Both the position numbers and the translations under genes were made by a program. Below the pieces are notes generated by a model. It saw only the letters and a list, made by a program, of their open reading frames with translations. It was not told the origin of the DNA and searched no databases. Shown here piece by piece: positions 1 through 6,556 of a DNA stretch of 10,992 bases (the first letter of the stretch is position 1; each line of letters begins with the position of its first letter). Origin of the DNA: Xanthomonas translucens pv. translucens DSM 18974 (GTDB lineage Bacteria; Pseudomonadota; Gammaproteobacteria; Xanthomonadales; Xanthomonadaceae); NCBI RefSeq assembly GCF_000331775.1, contig NZ_CAPJ01000139.1, positions 1-10,992 of the forward strand. Direction: 5' to 3'.

Positions 1-1609
1 CGAGGGTGGCGGCCAGCGCGCGGCGCCCGGCCTCCAGCACCTGGCCCAGGTCGGCGGCGCTGGTCAGTTCGCGGCCCAGCCGCTGCAGCGCGGTGGTCTG
101 CGCGTTGACCGCGCGCAGCGCCAGCACCTGCATGCGCAGCCGCGACGCCAGCCGCCCGGCGACCAGCGCCGCGACCAGGAACAGCAACACCGTGACCACG
201 CCCTGGCGCGCGCCGATGTGCAGCGTGTAGCGCGGTTCGATGAAGAAGAAGTTGTAGGCGAAGAAGCTCAGCAACGCCGACAGCACCGCGGCGGCCATGC
301 GCGTCTTCGCCGCGACCATGACCACCGCGACGATGAACACCATCGACAGGTCGTCGATGCCAACCCAGCGCTCGGCGATCCAGCTCACCGCCACCGCCAG
401 CAGCGAAGCGACGGTGGCGAACACCAGGTCGTCGCGCGACAGCCAGTGGCCGGGACTGCGCCAGCGCCGCCGCGCGCGCGCGCGCGCCTCCGGCGAACTG
501 ATGATGACCAGTTCGTAGTGCGCGCCGCGCTGCAGCAGCTGCTGGGTGAGCGTGCGGTTGATCATCCGCGCCAGCGGCCGCTCGCGGGTGCGGCCGAGCA
601 GCAGCGTGGACACGCCGTTGTGCGCGGCATGGTCGAGCAGCGCGTCGGCCACGCTGGCGCCGTGCAGCAGCGCGGCGTCGCCGCCGAGCCGCCGCGCCAG
701 TGCGAAGGCGCGATCGATCTCCAGCTGCCAGGCTTCCTCCGGCTGCGCCTGGGTCTGCACGGTGACCACGCTCCATGGCGCGCCGCGGCGTTCGGCCAGG
801 CGCCGCGCCACCCGCACCAGGTAGTCGGACTGGCCGCACCCGTCGATCGCCACCAGCACCCGCCGCCGCAAGGCCACGCCGGTGCGGCCCTGCGCGGCCT
901 GCGAGTCGCGCAGGTCGTTGTCGACGCGGTCGGCCGCGGTCTGCATCGCCAGTTCGCGCAGCGCGGCCAGGTTCGACGGCGAGAAGAACGCCTGCAGCGC
1001 CTGCCCCGCCTGCTCGGGCAGGTACACCTTGCCTTGCTGCAGGCGTTCGATCAGTTCGCGCGGCGGCAGATCGACCAGCACGATGTCGCGCAGCCGGTCG
1101 AACAGCGCATCGGGCACGGTCTCGCTGACGCGGATGCCGGTGATGCGGTGGACCACGTCGTTGAGGCTTTCCAGGTGCTGGATGTTGACCGTGCTGTAGA
1201 CATCGATGCCGGCGTCGAGCAGTTCCTCCACATCCTGCCAGCGCCGCTCGTGGCGGCTGCCGGGCGCGTTGCGGTGGGCGAGCTCATCGACCAGCACCAG
1301 CGGCGGGCGCCGTGCCAGCAGCGCGTCCAGGTCCATTTCGTCGAGGATGCGGCCGCGGTACTCCACGCGCTGCCGCGGCTGCACGGCCAGCCCGTCCAGC
1401 AACGCCGCGGTTTCGGCCCGGCCATGGGTCTCGACCACCCCGACCACCACCTCGCTGCCCTGCTGCTGCAGCTGGCGCGCGCGCGACAGCATCGCGTAAG
1501 TCTTGCCGACCCCGGGCGCCGCACCCAGGAACACGGTCAGGCGTCCGCCGCGTTCGCGCTGGAGTGCGCCGATCAAGGCATCGGCCTGTTGGGTGCGGGG
1601 ATCGGGCAT
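1..1609 (-). CDS. kdpD: KdpD potassium-sensing histidine kinase, N-terminal 536 residues (3' end outside window)
   Basis: Sensor kinase that, with KdpE, turns on kdpFABC when K+ is limiting. The visible part starts MPDPRTQQAD. The cytoplasmic KdpD domain covers about residues 20-235, with Walker A GAAPGVGKT at 29-37, VVGVVETHGR at 55-64, LVLVDELAH at 104-112 and STVNIQHLESLNDVV at 139-153. A universal-stress-protein-like domain follows (about 248-372, with LLGR at 337-340). Then come four predicted membrane helices (about 395-416, 421-435, 438-457 and 469-487) and the start of the cytoplasmic region that leads to the GAF-like, HisKA and ATPase domains, all outside the window. The ATG at 1607-1609 is chosen because it gives the usual spacing to Walker A. 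No clear Shine-Dalgarno precedes it, since a GGGACTC repeat array occupies that place. An arginine-rich stretch (R376-R384) just before helix 1 is encoded by a CG dinucleotide run. The gene lies 72 bp after kdpC. Identity is firm. Confidence 0.97.
   Translation of the reverse strand, partial: MPDPRTQQADALIGALQRERGGRLTVFLGAAPGVGKTYAMLSRARQLQQQGSEVVVGVVETHGRAETAALLDGLAVQPRQRVEYRGRILDEMDLDALLARRPPLVLVDELAHRNAPGSRHERRWQDVEELLDAGIDVYSTVNIQHLESLNDVVHRITGIRVSETVPDALFDRLRDIVLVDLPPRELIERLQQGKVYLPEQAGQALQAFFSPSNLAALRELAMQTAADRVDNDLRDSQAAQGRTGVALRRRVLVAIDGCGQSDYLVRVARRLAERRGAPWSVVTVQTQAQPEEAWQLEIDRAFALARRLGGDAALLHGASVADALLDHAAHNGVSTLLLGRTRERPLARMINRTLTQQLLQRGAHYELVIISSPEARARARRRWRSPGHWLSRDDLVFATVASLLAVAVSWIAERWVGIDDLSMVFIVAVVMVAAKTRMAAAVLSALLSFFAYNFFFIEPRYTLHIGARQGVVTVLLFLVAALVAGRLASRLRMQVLALRAVNAQTTALQRLGRELTSAADLGQVLEAGRRALAATL
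471..487. repeat. CG dinucleotide run inside kdpD
   Basis: Eight CG units plus one C in a row. On the coding strand they encode alternating Ala and Arg, about residues 375-380 of KdpD, in the linker between the USP-like domain and the first membrane helix. A slip of one unit would shift the frame and cut the kinase before its membrane and catalytic parts. In DNA this GC-rich, such a run can arise from codon bias alone. Confidence 0.8.
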
Positions 1610-1620
1610 GGGTGCGGTTC

Positions 1621-1656
1621 GGGACTCGGGACTCGGGACTCGGGACTCGGGACTCG
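1621..1656. repeat. Five perfect tandem GGGACTC heptamers between kdpC and kdpD
   Basis: Five exact copies of GGGACTC occupy 1621-1655, followed by one more G. Arrays of this GGGACTC/GGGATTC type are common between genes in Xanthomonas and relatives (family knowledge). Here the array ends 12 bp before the kdpD start codon, so it sits where a Shine-Dalgarno should be. On the mRNA it reads as GAGTCCC repeats. It is complementary to 1718-1731 in the 3' end of kdpC. No transposase or target-site duplication is visible. Confidence 0.9.
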
Positions 1657-1731
1657 CAGAGCGTACAGCGCGGGCTGTTGGTTATTGCTTTTGATTTTCC
1701 CGGGTCCCGGCTCCTCCGTCCCGAGTCCCGA
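1642..1731 (-). promoter_or_regulatory. Possible stem-loop joining the kdpC 3' end to the kdpD leader
   Basis: The kdpC 3' segment 1718-1731 (plus strand gtcccgagtcccga) is the exact reverse complement of tcgggactcgggac, which occurs in several registers within the heptamer array at 1620-1656. The mRNA could therefore form a stem of about 14 bp with a loop of about 60-85 nt that contains the kdpC stop codon. The boundaries given are one register among several. A ribosome finishing kdpC would open the stem, so the structure could couple kdpD translation to kdpC, slow ribosomes, or protect the upstream kdpFABC mRNA. The pairing is seen in the sequence; the role is inferred. Confidence 0.45.
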
Positions 1732-2317
1732 CTTCATCCAACGCAATATTCAGCCCCAGCACATTCACCCGCGGCTGCCCGAGCATGCCGAACTGGCGCG
1801 GCTGCACCTGCGCGGCGACCAGCGCGGCGACGGTGGCCACCGGCAGTTCGCGCGCCTTGGCCACGCGCGCCACCTGCTGCTGGGCCGCGGCTACGCTGAT
1901 GTCCGGATCCATGCCGCTGCCGGACTGGGTCAGCAGGTCGTCCGCCACCTGCGCCGGGGCGACGGCGTCGCGCGCGGCCACGCTGGCGCGCGCGTCGGCG
2001 ATGCGCTTCTGCAGTTCGGGATTGCTGCGCGCCTGGTTGCTGCCGGCCGCGGCCATCGGATCGAACTTGGCCGCCGACGGACGCGGCTGGAAATAGCCGG
2101 GCGCGGCGAACGGCTGCGCCACCAGCGCCGAGCCGAGCACGTGGCCGTCGCGTTGCAGCAGGCTGCCGTTGGCCTGCGCCGGGAACAGCGCGCCGGCGAC
2201 CACGGTGGCGAGCAGCGAGTACAGCAAGGCGGCGCCCAGCACCAGCAGCGGCAGCAGCAACGCCGCGCGCCAGCGCAGCGGTTCGCGGTAGGAAGAGGAA
2301 ACCGGGGAAACGTTCAT
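1682..2317 (-). CDS. kdpC: KdpC, accessory subunit of the K+-transporting ATPase
   Basis: Small subunit of the KdpFABC pump, with one membrane helix (about residues 17-43) and a periplasmic domain that contacts KdpA and aids K+ uptake. Family landmarks are YFQPRPSAAKFDP at 75-87, GSNQARSNPEL at 92-102, SGSGMDPDISV at 132-142, VARVAKARELP at 149-159 and the terminal VNVLGLNIALD at 184-194. KdpC proteins normally end at about this last motif. Here 17 more residues follow (EVGTRDGGAGTRENQKQ), read from a degenerate, inverted piece of the GGGACTC repeat. The protein is 211 aa against about 190 for E. coli KdpC. The ATG lies 41 bp after the kdpB stop with only a weak GGAT upstream, so it probably relies on operon transcription and coupling. 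Identity is firm; the tail is probably a late addition. Confidence 0.97.
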   Translation of the reverse strand: MNVSPVSSSYREPLRWRAALLLPLLVLGAALLYSLLATVVAGALFPAQANGSLLQRDGHVLGSALVAQPFAAPGYFQPRPSAAKFDPMAAAGSNQARSNPELQKRIADARASVAARDAVAPAQVADDLLTQSGSGMDPDISVAAAQQQVARVAKARELPVATVAALVAAQVQPRQFGMLGQPRVNVLGLNIALDEVGTRDGGAGTRENQKQ

Positions 2318-2358
2318 CGCGGGAGATCCGGAAAGGAAGCGGAAGATCGGCGCCGGGT

Positions 2359-4419
2359 TCAGCCCAGCGCCACCAGGATCATGTCGATCACTTTGATCCC
2401 GACGAACGGCAGCAGCACGCCGCCGACACCGTAGATCAGCATGTTCCGGCGCAGCAGCGAGGTCGCCGTGGCCGGGGTGAAGCGCACGCCGCGCAACGCC
2501 AGCGGGATCAGCGCCGGAATCACCAGCGCGTTGAAGATCAGCGCGGCCAGCACCGCATGCGTCGGGCTGGACAGGTGCATCACGTTCAACGCCGCCATCT
2601 GCGGGATCGAGGCGGCGAACAGCGCCGGCAGGATCGCGAAGTATTTGGATACGTCGTTGGCCAGCGAGAAGGTAGTCAGCGCGCCGCGGGTGATCAGCTG
2701 CTGCTTGCCCACTTCCACCACCGCCAGCAGCTTGGCCGGATCCGAATCCAGATCGACCATGTTGCCGGCCTCCTTGGCCGCCTGCGTGCCGGAGTTCATC
2801 GCCAGGCCGACGTCGGCCTGGGCCAGCGCCGGCGCATCGTTGGTGCCGTCGCCGACCATCGCCACCAGGCGCCCGCCGGCCTGCTCGGCGCGGATGCGCG
2901 CGAGCTTGTCTTCCGGCGTGGCCTCGGCGATGTAGTCGTCCACGCCGGCCTCGGCGGCGATCGCGGCGGCGGTGAGCGGGTTGTCGCCGGTGATCATCAC
3001 CGTCTTCACGCCCATCGCGCGCAGCCGCGCGAACTTCTCGCGCACGCCATGCTTGACCACGTCCGACAGCTCGACCACGCCGAGCACATGCCGGCCTTCG
3101 GCCACCACCAGCGGCGTGGCGCCGCTGCGCGCCACTTGCTCGACGCGGCCCTTCAGTTCCGCCGGCACCTGCCCGCCCAGCGCGGTGACGTGGCGGATCA
3201 CCGCATCGGCCGCGCCCTTGCGGATCGAACGCGGCGCCTGCTGCCCCTGCGCGGCCAGATCCACGCCGGACATGCGCGTCTGCGCGGTGAAGGCGACGAA
3301 GCTGGCGCCGTCCGGATCGGCCAGCGGCATGCCCTGTTCGCGCGCCAGGCGCACGATCGACTTGCCTTCCGGAGTCGGGTCGGCCAGCGAGGACAGCATC
3401 GCCGCCTCGCGCAGCTGCAGCGCATCAACGCCGCTGAGCGCATGGAAGACGGTGGCCTGGCGGTCGCCATGGGTGATGGTGCCGGTCTTGTCCAGCAGCA
3501 GCACGTCGACGTCGCCGGCCACTTCCACCGCTTTGCCCGACTTGGCCAGCACGTTCGCCGACAACGCACGGTTCATGCCGGCGATGCCGATCGCCGGCAG
3601 CAGCCCGCCGATGGTGGTCGGGATCAGGCACACCAGCAGCGCGATCAGCAGCAACGGATCGATGCGCACGCCGACATAGCCGGCGATGATCGGCAAGGTG
3701 GCGACCACGATCAGGAAGGTCAGGGTCATCGCCGCCAGCAGCATGGTCAGCGCGATCTCGTTCGGGGTCTTCTGCCGGTTGGCGCCCTCGACCAGCGCGA
3801 TCATGCGGTCCAGGAAGCTGTGGCCGGGCTCGGCGGTGACCTTCACCACGATCTCGTCGGACAGCACCTTGGTACCGCCGATCACGCCGGAGCGGTCGGT
3901 GCCGGCCTCGCGCAGCACCGGCGCCGATTCGCCGGTGACCGCGGCCTCGTTGATCGTGGCCACGCCGTGCACGATCTCGCCGTCGGCCGGGATCAGTTCG
4001 CCGGCGGAGATCACCACCAGGTCGCCGGGCTTCAGTTCGGCGGCGGGAATGCTGGTTTCGCCGTCCAGTTGCGCGCTGCTCACCCGGCGCGCCACCAGGT
4101 CCTTGCGCGCGCGGCGCAGCGAGGCGGCCTGGCCGCGGCCGCGCGCCTCGGCCACCGCTTCGGCGAAATTGCCGAACAGCACGGTGATCAGCAGGATCGC
4201 GGTCACCGCCCAGCCGAAGCCGGGCGCGCCCTGCCCGGCCACGGTGATCAGGGCCGACAGCAAGGTGCCGGCGAACACCACCGCCATCACCGGACTGCCG
4301 AGCAGATGGCGTGGCGAAAGTTTCAGCACGCTGGCGCGCAACGCGGCGCGCAGCGCGGGACCGTCGAGCAGGCCGGGCCTGTGGACGGAGGAAGAAGCTT
4401 GCGGAAGCGGGGTGCTCAT
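2359..4419 (-). CDS. kdpB: KdpB, P-type ATPase subunit of the K+ pump
   Basis: Catalytic inner-membrane subunit that hydrolyses ATP to drive K+ import through KdpA. With the ATG at 4417-4419 it is 686 aa, close to the 682 of E. coli. Membrane helices occur at about 43-62, 66-83, 226-246 and 256-280, with three more at the C-terminus. The actuator-domain TGES motif is at 162-165; its Ser corresponds to the Ser phosphorylated for inhibition in E. coli. [11 protein letters not shown] is at 264-274. The phosphorylation motif DKTGTITHG begins at Asp310. The ATP-binding domain has KGAADAV, and the hinge motifs [12 protein letters not shown] and [12 protein letters not shown] are intact. A TTG start 24 nt upstream is possible but would overlap the kdpA stop. 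The gap from the kdpA stop is 10 bp, with no strong Shine-Dalgarno, which suggests translational coupling. All catalytic residues are present. Confidence 0.98.
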   Translation of the reverse strand: MSTPLPQASSSVHRPGLLDGPALRAALRASVLKLSPRHLLGSPVMAVVFAGTLLSALITVAGQGAPGFGWAVTAILLITVLFGNFAEAVAEARGRGQAASLRRARKDLVARRVSSAQLDGETSIPAAELKPGDLVVISAGELIPADGEIVHGVATINEAAVTGESAPVLREAGTDRSGVIGGTKVLSDEIVVKVTAEPGHSFLDRMIALVEGANRQKTPNEIALTMLLAAMTLTFLIVVATLPIIAGYVGVRIDPLLLIALLVCLIPTTIGGLLPAIGIAGMNRALSANVLAKSGKAVEVAGDVDVLLLDKTGTITHGDRQATVFHALSGVDALQLREAAMLSSLADPTPEGKSIVRLAREQGMPLADPDGASFVAFTAQTRMSGVDLAAQGQQAPRSIRKGAADAVIRHVTALGGQVPAELKGRVEQVARSGATPLVVAEGRHVLGVVELSDVVKHGVREKFARLRAMGVKTVMITGDNPLTAAAIAAEAGVDDYIAEATPEDKLARIRAEQAGGRLVAMVGDGTNDAPALAQADVGLAMNSGTQAAKEAGNMVDLDSDPAKLLAVVEVGKQQLITRGALTTFSLANDVSKYFAILPALFAASIPQMAALNVMHLSSPTHAVLAALIFNALVIPALIPLALRGVRFTPATATSLLRRNMLIYGVGGVLLPFVGIKVIDMILVALG

Positions 4420-4429
4420 GGTCGTGGTC

Positions 4430-6151
4430 TCAGTGCGCGGCAAGCGTCAGGTGATCGGCGATCGGGCCCAACACCAGTGCCGGCGTGAATTGCAGAACGG
4501 TCAGGACCGCGATGACCGCGATCAGGGTCAGCGCGAAGGTCGGCGTTTCCACCTGCAGGCTGCCGCCGGTTTCCGGCGCCACGCGCTTGCGTGCCATCTG
4601 CGCGGCCACGATCAGCGGCACGATCAGCGCCGGATAGCGGCCCAGGATCAGCACCAGCGTGCAGGTCAGGTTCCACCACGGGATGCCGTCGCCGAGGCCT
4701 TCGAAGCCGGAGCCGTTGTTGGCGAACGCCGAGGTGTACTCGTAGAACACCTGGCTGATGCCGTGGAAGCCGGGATTAGAGGTGGCGGTGATCGCCGCCG
4801 GCATGGCCAGGGTCAACGCGGTGAAGCCGAGCAGCACCAGCGGCTGCAGCAGGATCAGCAAGGCCAGCAGGCGCACTTCGCCGGCTTCGATCTTGCGCCC
4901 GAACAACTCCGGCGTGCGCCCGGTCATCAATCCGGCCAGGAACACGCTGAGCAGCAGATACACCAGGAACTGCTGCAGGCCGCAGCCGATGCCGCCCCAG
5001 ATCGCGTTGACCAACATGTTGATCATCGCCACGCCGCCGGTCAGCGGCGCCAGCGAATCGTGCATCGCATTGACCGAACCGTTGGAGGTCTGCGTGGTCA
5101 GCGACGACCATGCCGCCGACGCATCCACGCCGAAGCGCACCTCCTTGCCTTCCATCAGCGCCGCGCTCGCGGTGCTGGCCGAATGGCCTTCGGACCACAC
5201 CGACACCGCGGTGGAGGCCAGCGACATCGCCAGCATGCTGCCGAACACCAGCACGGTGAATTTGCGGCGCCCGGTGAACGGCCCGACCATGAACGCGATC
5301 GCCACCGGGATCAGCACGATCGCCAGCGCTTCCAGCAGGTTGGAGAACGGGGTCGGATTCTCCAGCGCCATCGCGCTGTTGGGGCCGTACCAGCCGCCGC
5401 CGTTGGTGCCGAGCTGCTTGATCGCCACCATCGCCGCGACCGGGCCGAGCGGGATCTTCTGCGCGGCCATGCCGGCGCTGGCGTCCAGCGGCGTCGCGGT
5501 GGGGCCGGCGGCCAGCGTGGACGGCACGCCCTGCTGGGTCAGCAGCACGGTCCACAGCAGGCACAGCGGCAGCAGGAAGCGCAGCGTCGGCCGGATCACA
5601 TCGGCCCAGTAGTTGCCGACGTCGGCTTCGTCGACGCTGAGCGTGGCCTGCTGGGTACCGCCGCTCGCTGCGGCCGTTCGCCCGCCGAACAGCGCACGCA
5701 AGGTCGCCACCACCAGTGCCAGGCCCATCATCGGGGTGACGAACTGCAGCCCGACCACGCCCACCGCCTGCGACAGATACGACAGCTGCGCCTGGCCGGA
5801 ATAATGCTGCTGGTCGGTGTTGGTCAGGAACGAGACCATGGTGTGCAGGGCCACGTCCCAGCGCATGTTCGGCACCGCATCGGGATTCAGCGGCAGCCAC
5901 GCCTGGGTCACGAACAACCAGAACACCAGCACGCCCAGCACCAGGTTGCTGGCCAGGAACGCGCCGGCATAGCCGCGCCAGTGCATGCCGCGCGCCGGGT
6001 CGGTGCCCAGCAGCCTGTACAGCGGGCGTTCGATCCAGCCGAACAGCGCGTCGCCGCGCATCGGCGCCCCGCGCATCACCTTGGCCAGGTACAGGCCCAG
6101 CGGCCACCCCAGCAGCAGCGCGAGCGCATAGACAAGCAATGTATCGATCAT
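4430..6151 (-). CDS. kdpA: KdpA, K+-binding channel-like subunit of the K+ pump
   Basis: Potassium-selecting membrane subunit, related to the SKT superfamily of K+ channels, 573 aa with about ten helices. The four pore loops are visible: [11 protein letters not shown] at 110-120, [14 protein letters not shown] at 247-260, [12 protein letters not shown] at 355-366 and [14 protein letters not shown] at 476-489. Each keeps the glycine of the selectivity filter. The third loop has Asn357 where, from memory, the E. coli protein has Cys. [15 protein letters not shown] at 408-422 is a conserved cytoplasmic segment. The ATG at 6149-6151 begins [14 protein letters not shown], a first helix in the usual place. 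It lies 16 bp after the kdpF stop and only a poor Shine-Dalgarno is visible. Together with KdpF, B and C it forms one inner-membrane complex. Identity is firm. Confidence 0.98.
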   Translation of the reverse strand: MIDTLLVYALALLLGWPLGLYLAKVMRGAPMRGDALFGWIERPLYRLLGTDPARGMHWRGYAGAFLASNLVLGVLVFWLFVTQAWLPLNPDAVPNMRWDVALHTMVSFLTNTDQQHYSGQAQLSYLSQAVGVVGLQFVTPMMGLALVVATLRALFGGRTAAASGGTQQATLSVDEADVGNYWADVIRPTLRFLLPLCLLWTVLLTQQGVPSTLAAGPTATPLDASAGMAAQKIPLGPVAAMVAIKQLGTNGGGWYGPNSAMALENPTPFSNLLEALAIVLIPVAIAFMVGPFTGRRKFTVLVFGSMLAMSLASTAVSVWSEGHSASTASAALMEGKEVRFGVDASAAWSSLTTQTSNGSVNAMHDSLAPLTGGVAMINMLVNAIWGGIGCGLQQFLVYLLLSVFLAGLMTGRTPELFGRKIEAGEVRLLALLILLQPLVLLGFTALTLAMPAAITATSNPGFHGISQVFYEYTSAFANNGSGFEGLGDGIPWWNLTCTLVLILGRYPALIVPLIVAAQMARKRVAPETGGSLQVETPTFALTLIAVIAVLTVLQFTPALVLGPIADHLTLAAH

Positions 6152-6167
6152 GGCAGTGGCACTCGGC

Positions 6168-6260
6168 TCAGAAGTCTTCGGGACGCAAAATCACGTACAA
6201 CAGGTAGCCGGCGGCGACGATCACCGCCATGCCGCAAACGAACGAAAGCCAACCGCTCAT
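6168..6260 (-). CDS. kdpF: KdpF, 30-residue small membrane subunit
   Basis: Tiny hydrophobic protein that stabilises the KdpABC complex in the inner membrane. The 30 residues begin MSGWLSFVCGMAVIVAAGYL and end VILRPEDF, a single helix with a short polar tail, matching the size and ending style of E. coli KdpF (29 aa, ending INAEAF, from memory). The ATG at 6258-6260 is supported by GGAG at 6269-6272 with an 8 nt spacer, the best Shine-Dalgarno in the operon. It is the first gene of kdpFABC, 16 bp before kdpA. A longer ORF in the same frame runs upstream to 6686 but lacks any family similarity and crosses the promoter region. Confidence 0.93.
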   Translation of the reverse strand: MSGWLSFVCGMAVIVAAGYLLYVILRPEDF

Positions 6261-6268
6261 GGTGTCAA

Positions 6269-6272
6269 CTCC
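6269..6272 (-). promoter_or_regulatory. Ribosome binding site of kdpF
   Basis: GGAG on the minus strand, 8 nt before the kdpF ATG. It fixes the start of this very short gene against longer in-frame alternatives. The downstream kdp genes lack comparable sites, so ribosome loading here may serve much of the operon (inference). Confidence 0.7.
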
Positions 6273-6284
6273 GGACAGGTGAAT

Positions 6285-6305
6285 GGTCCGCACGCACAGC
6301 GGACC
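6285..6305 (-). promoter_or_regulatory. Stem-loop in the kdp mRNA leader
   Basis: Perfect 7 bp stem GGTCCGC/GCGGACC with a 7 nt loop, ending 24 nt before the kdpF start codon. The overlapping CAGGT at 6304-6308 could instead pair with ACCTG at 6276-6280, so two exclusive folds are conceivable near the ribosome binding site. A role in translation control is only an inference. Confidence 0.4.
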
Positions 6306-6415
6306 TGAAAATCGCGACAAAGAACCCTTTTGCGCTTGATGCGCCAAAGAGGTGCTGCAGAAAACGCGGTAACCATGGACATCGCACCGGACAGGCCTCG
6401 CTGTCCCAGACCGGC

Positions 6416-6482
6416 ATTGTCGGAGCAAGCGCCATAAACTCTCTGTGTCGAAGGCGCGCGCGCGGCATAAATTCTGCGTAAA
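6416..6482 (-). promoter_or_regulatory. Putative kdpFABC promoter with KdpE-like direct repeat
   Basis: On the minus strand TTTACGCAGAATTTATG (6482 to 6466) contains TTTAC and TTTAT half-sites repeated at 11 bp. E. coli KdpE, an OmpR-family regulator, binds a TTTATA-N5-TTTACA site of the same spacing (from memory). A further TTTATG lies exactly 33 bp downstream (6438 to 6433), three helical turns away on the same face. The best -10 candidate is GACAAT at 6421-6416, with no recognisable -35 (AGAGAG at 17 bp), as expected for an activator-dependent promoter. Transcription would begin near 6409, giving a leader of about 150 nt. The repeats are visible; the assignment to KdpE and the start site are inferred. 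Confidence 0.5.
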
Positions 6483-6503
6483 GCCGACGAACGGATGCGC
6501 TCG

Positions 6504-6547
6504 GCCGCGCCGCACCGCCGCGTGCTGCGGCGCCGGCGCGGCGCGGC
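6504..6547 (-). terminator. Long GC-rich hairpin after the porin gene
   Basis: A 10 bp perfect stem GCCGCGCCGC/GCGGCGCGGC (6504-6513 with 6538-6547) encloses a second stem, CGCCGC/GCGGCG. It starts 10 bp after the porin stop and lies upstream of the kdp promoter elements, so it probably ends porin transcription and insulates kdp. There is no U-tract on either strand, so it may act as a 3' stabiliser or a Rho-associated end instead. Confidence 0.45.
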
Positions 6548-6556
6548 GAGGTGCGC

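Noticed and set aside
1621..1731. Heptamer arrays as an insertion sequence remnant or CRISPR-like array
   Set aside because: Units are contiguous 7-mers with no spacers, no transposase and no target duplication; this is a simple xanthomonad intergenic repeat.
218..2434. Long plus-strand frame of 738 codons over kdpD, kdpC and the end of kdpB
   Set aside because: It is His/Arg/Gln-rich with no family features and lies antisense to conserved genes. Such frames are a side effect of GC-rich codon use.
4420..4443. TTG start for kdpB giving 694 residues
   Set aside because: It would overlap the kdpA stop and add eight residues beyond the usual length; the ATG at 4417-4419 fits better.
3686..6481. 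Plus-strand frame of 931 codons over kdpB and kdpA
   Set aside because: Low-complexity His/Gln/Arg product, antisense to clearly conserved genes, with no plausible start signal.
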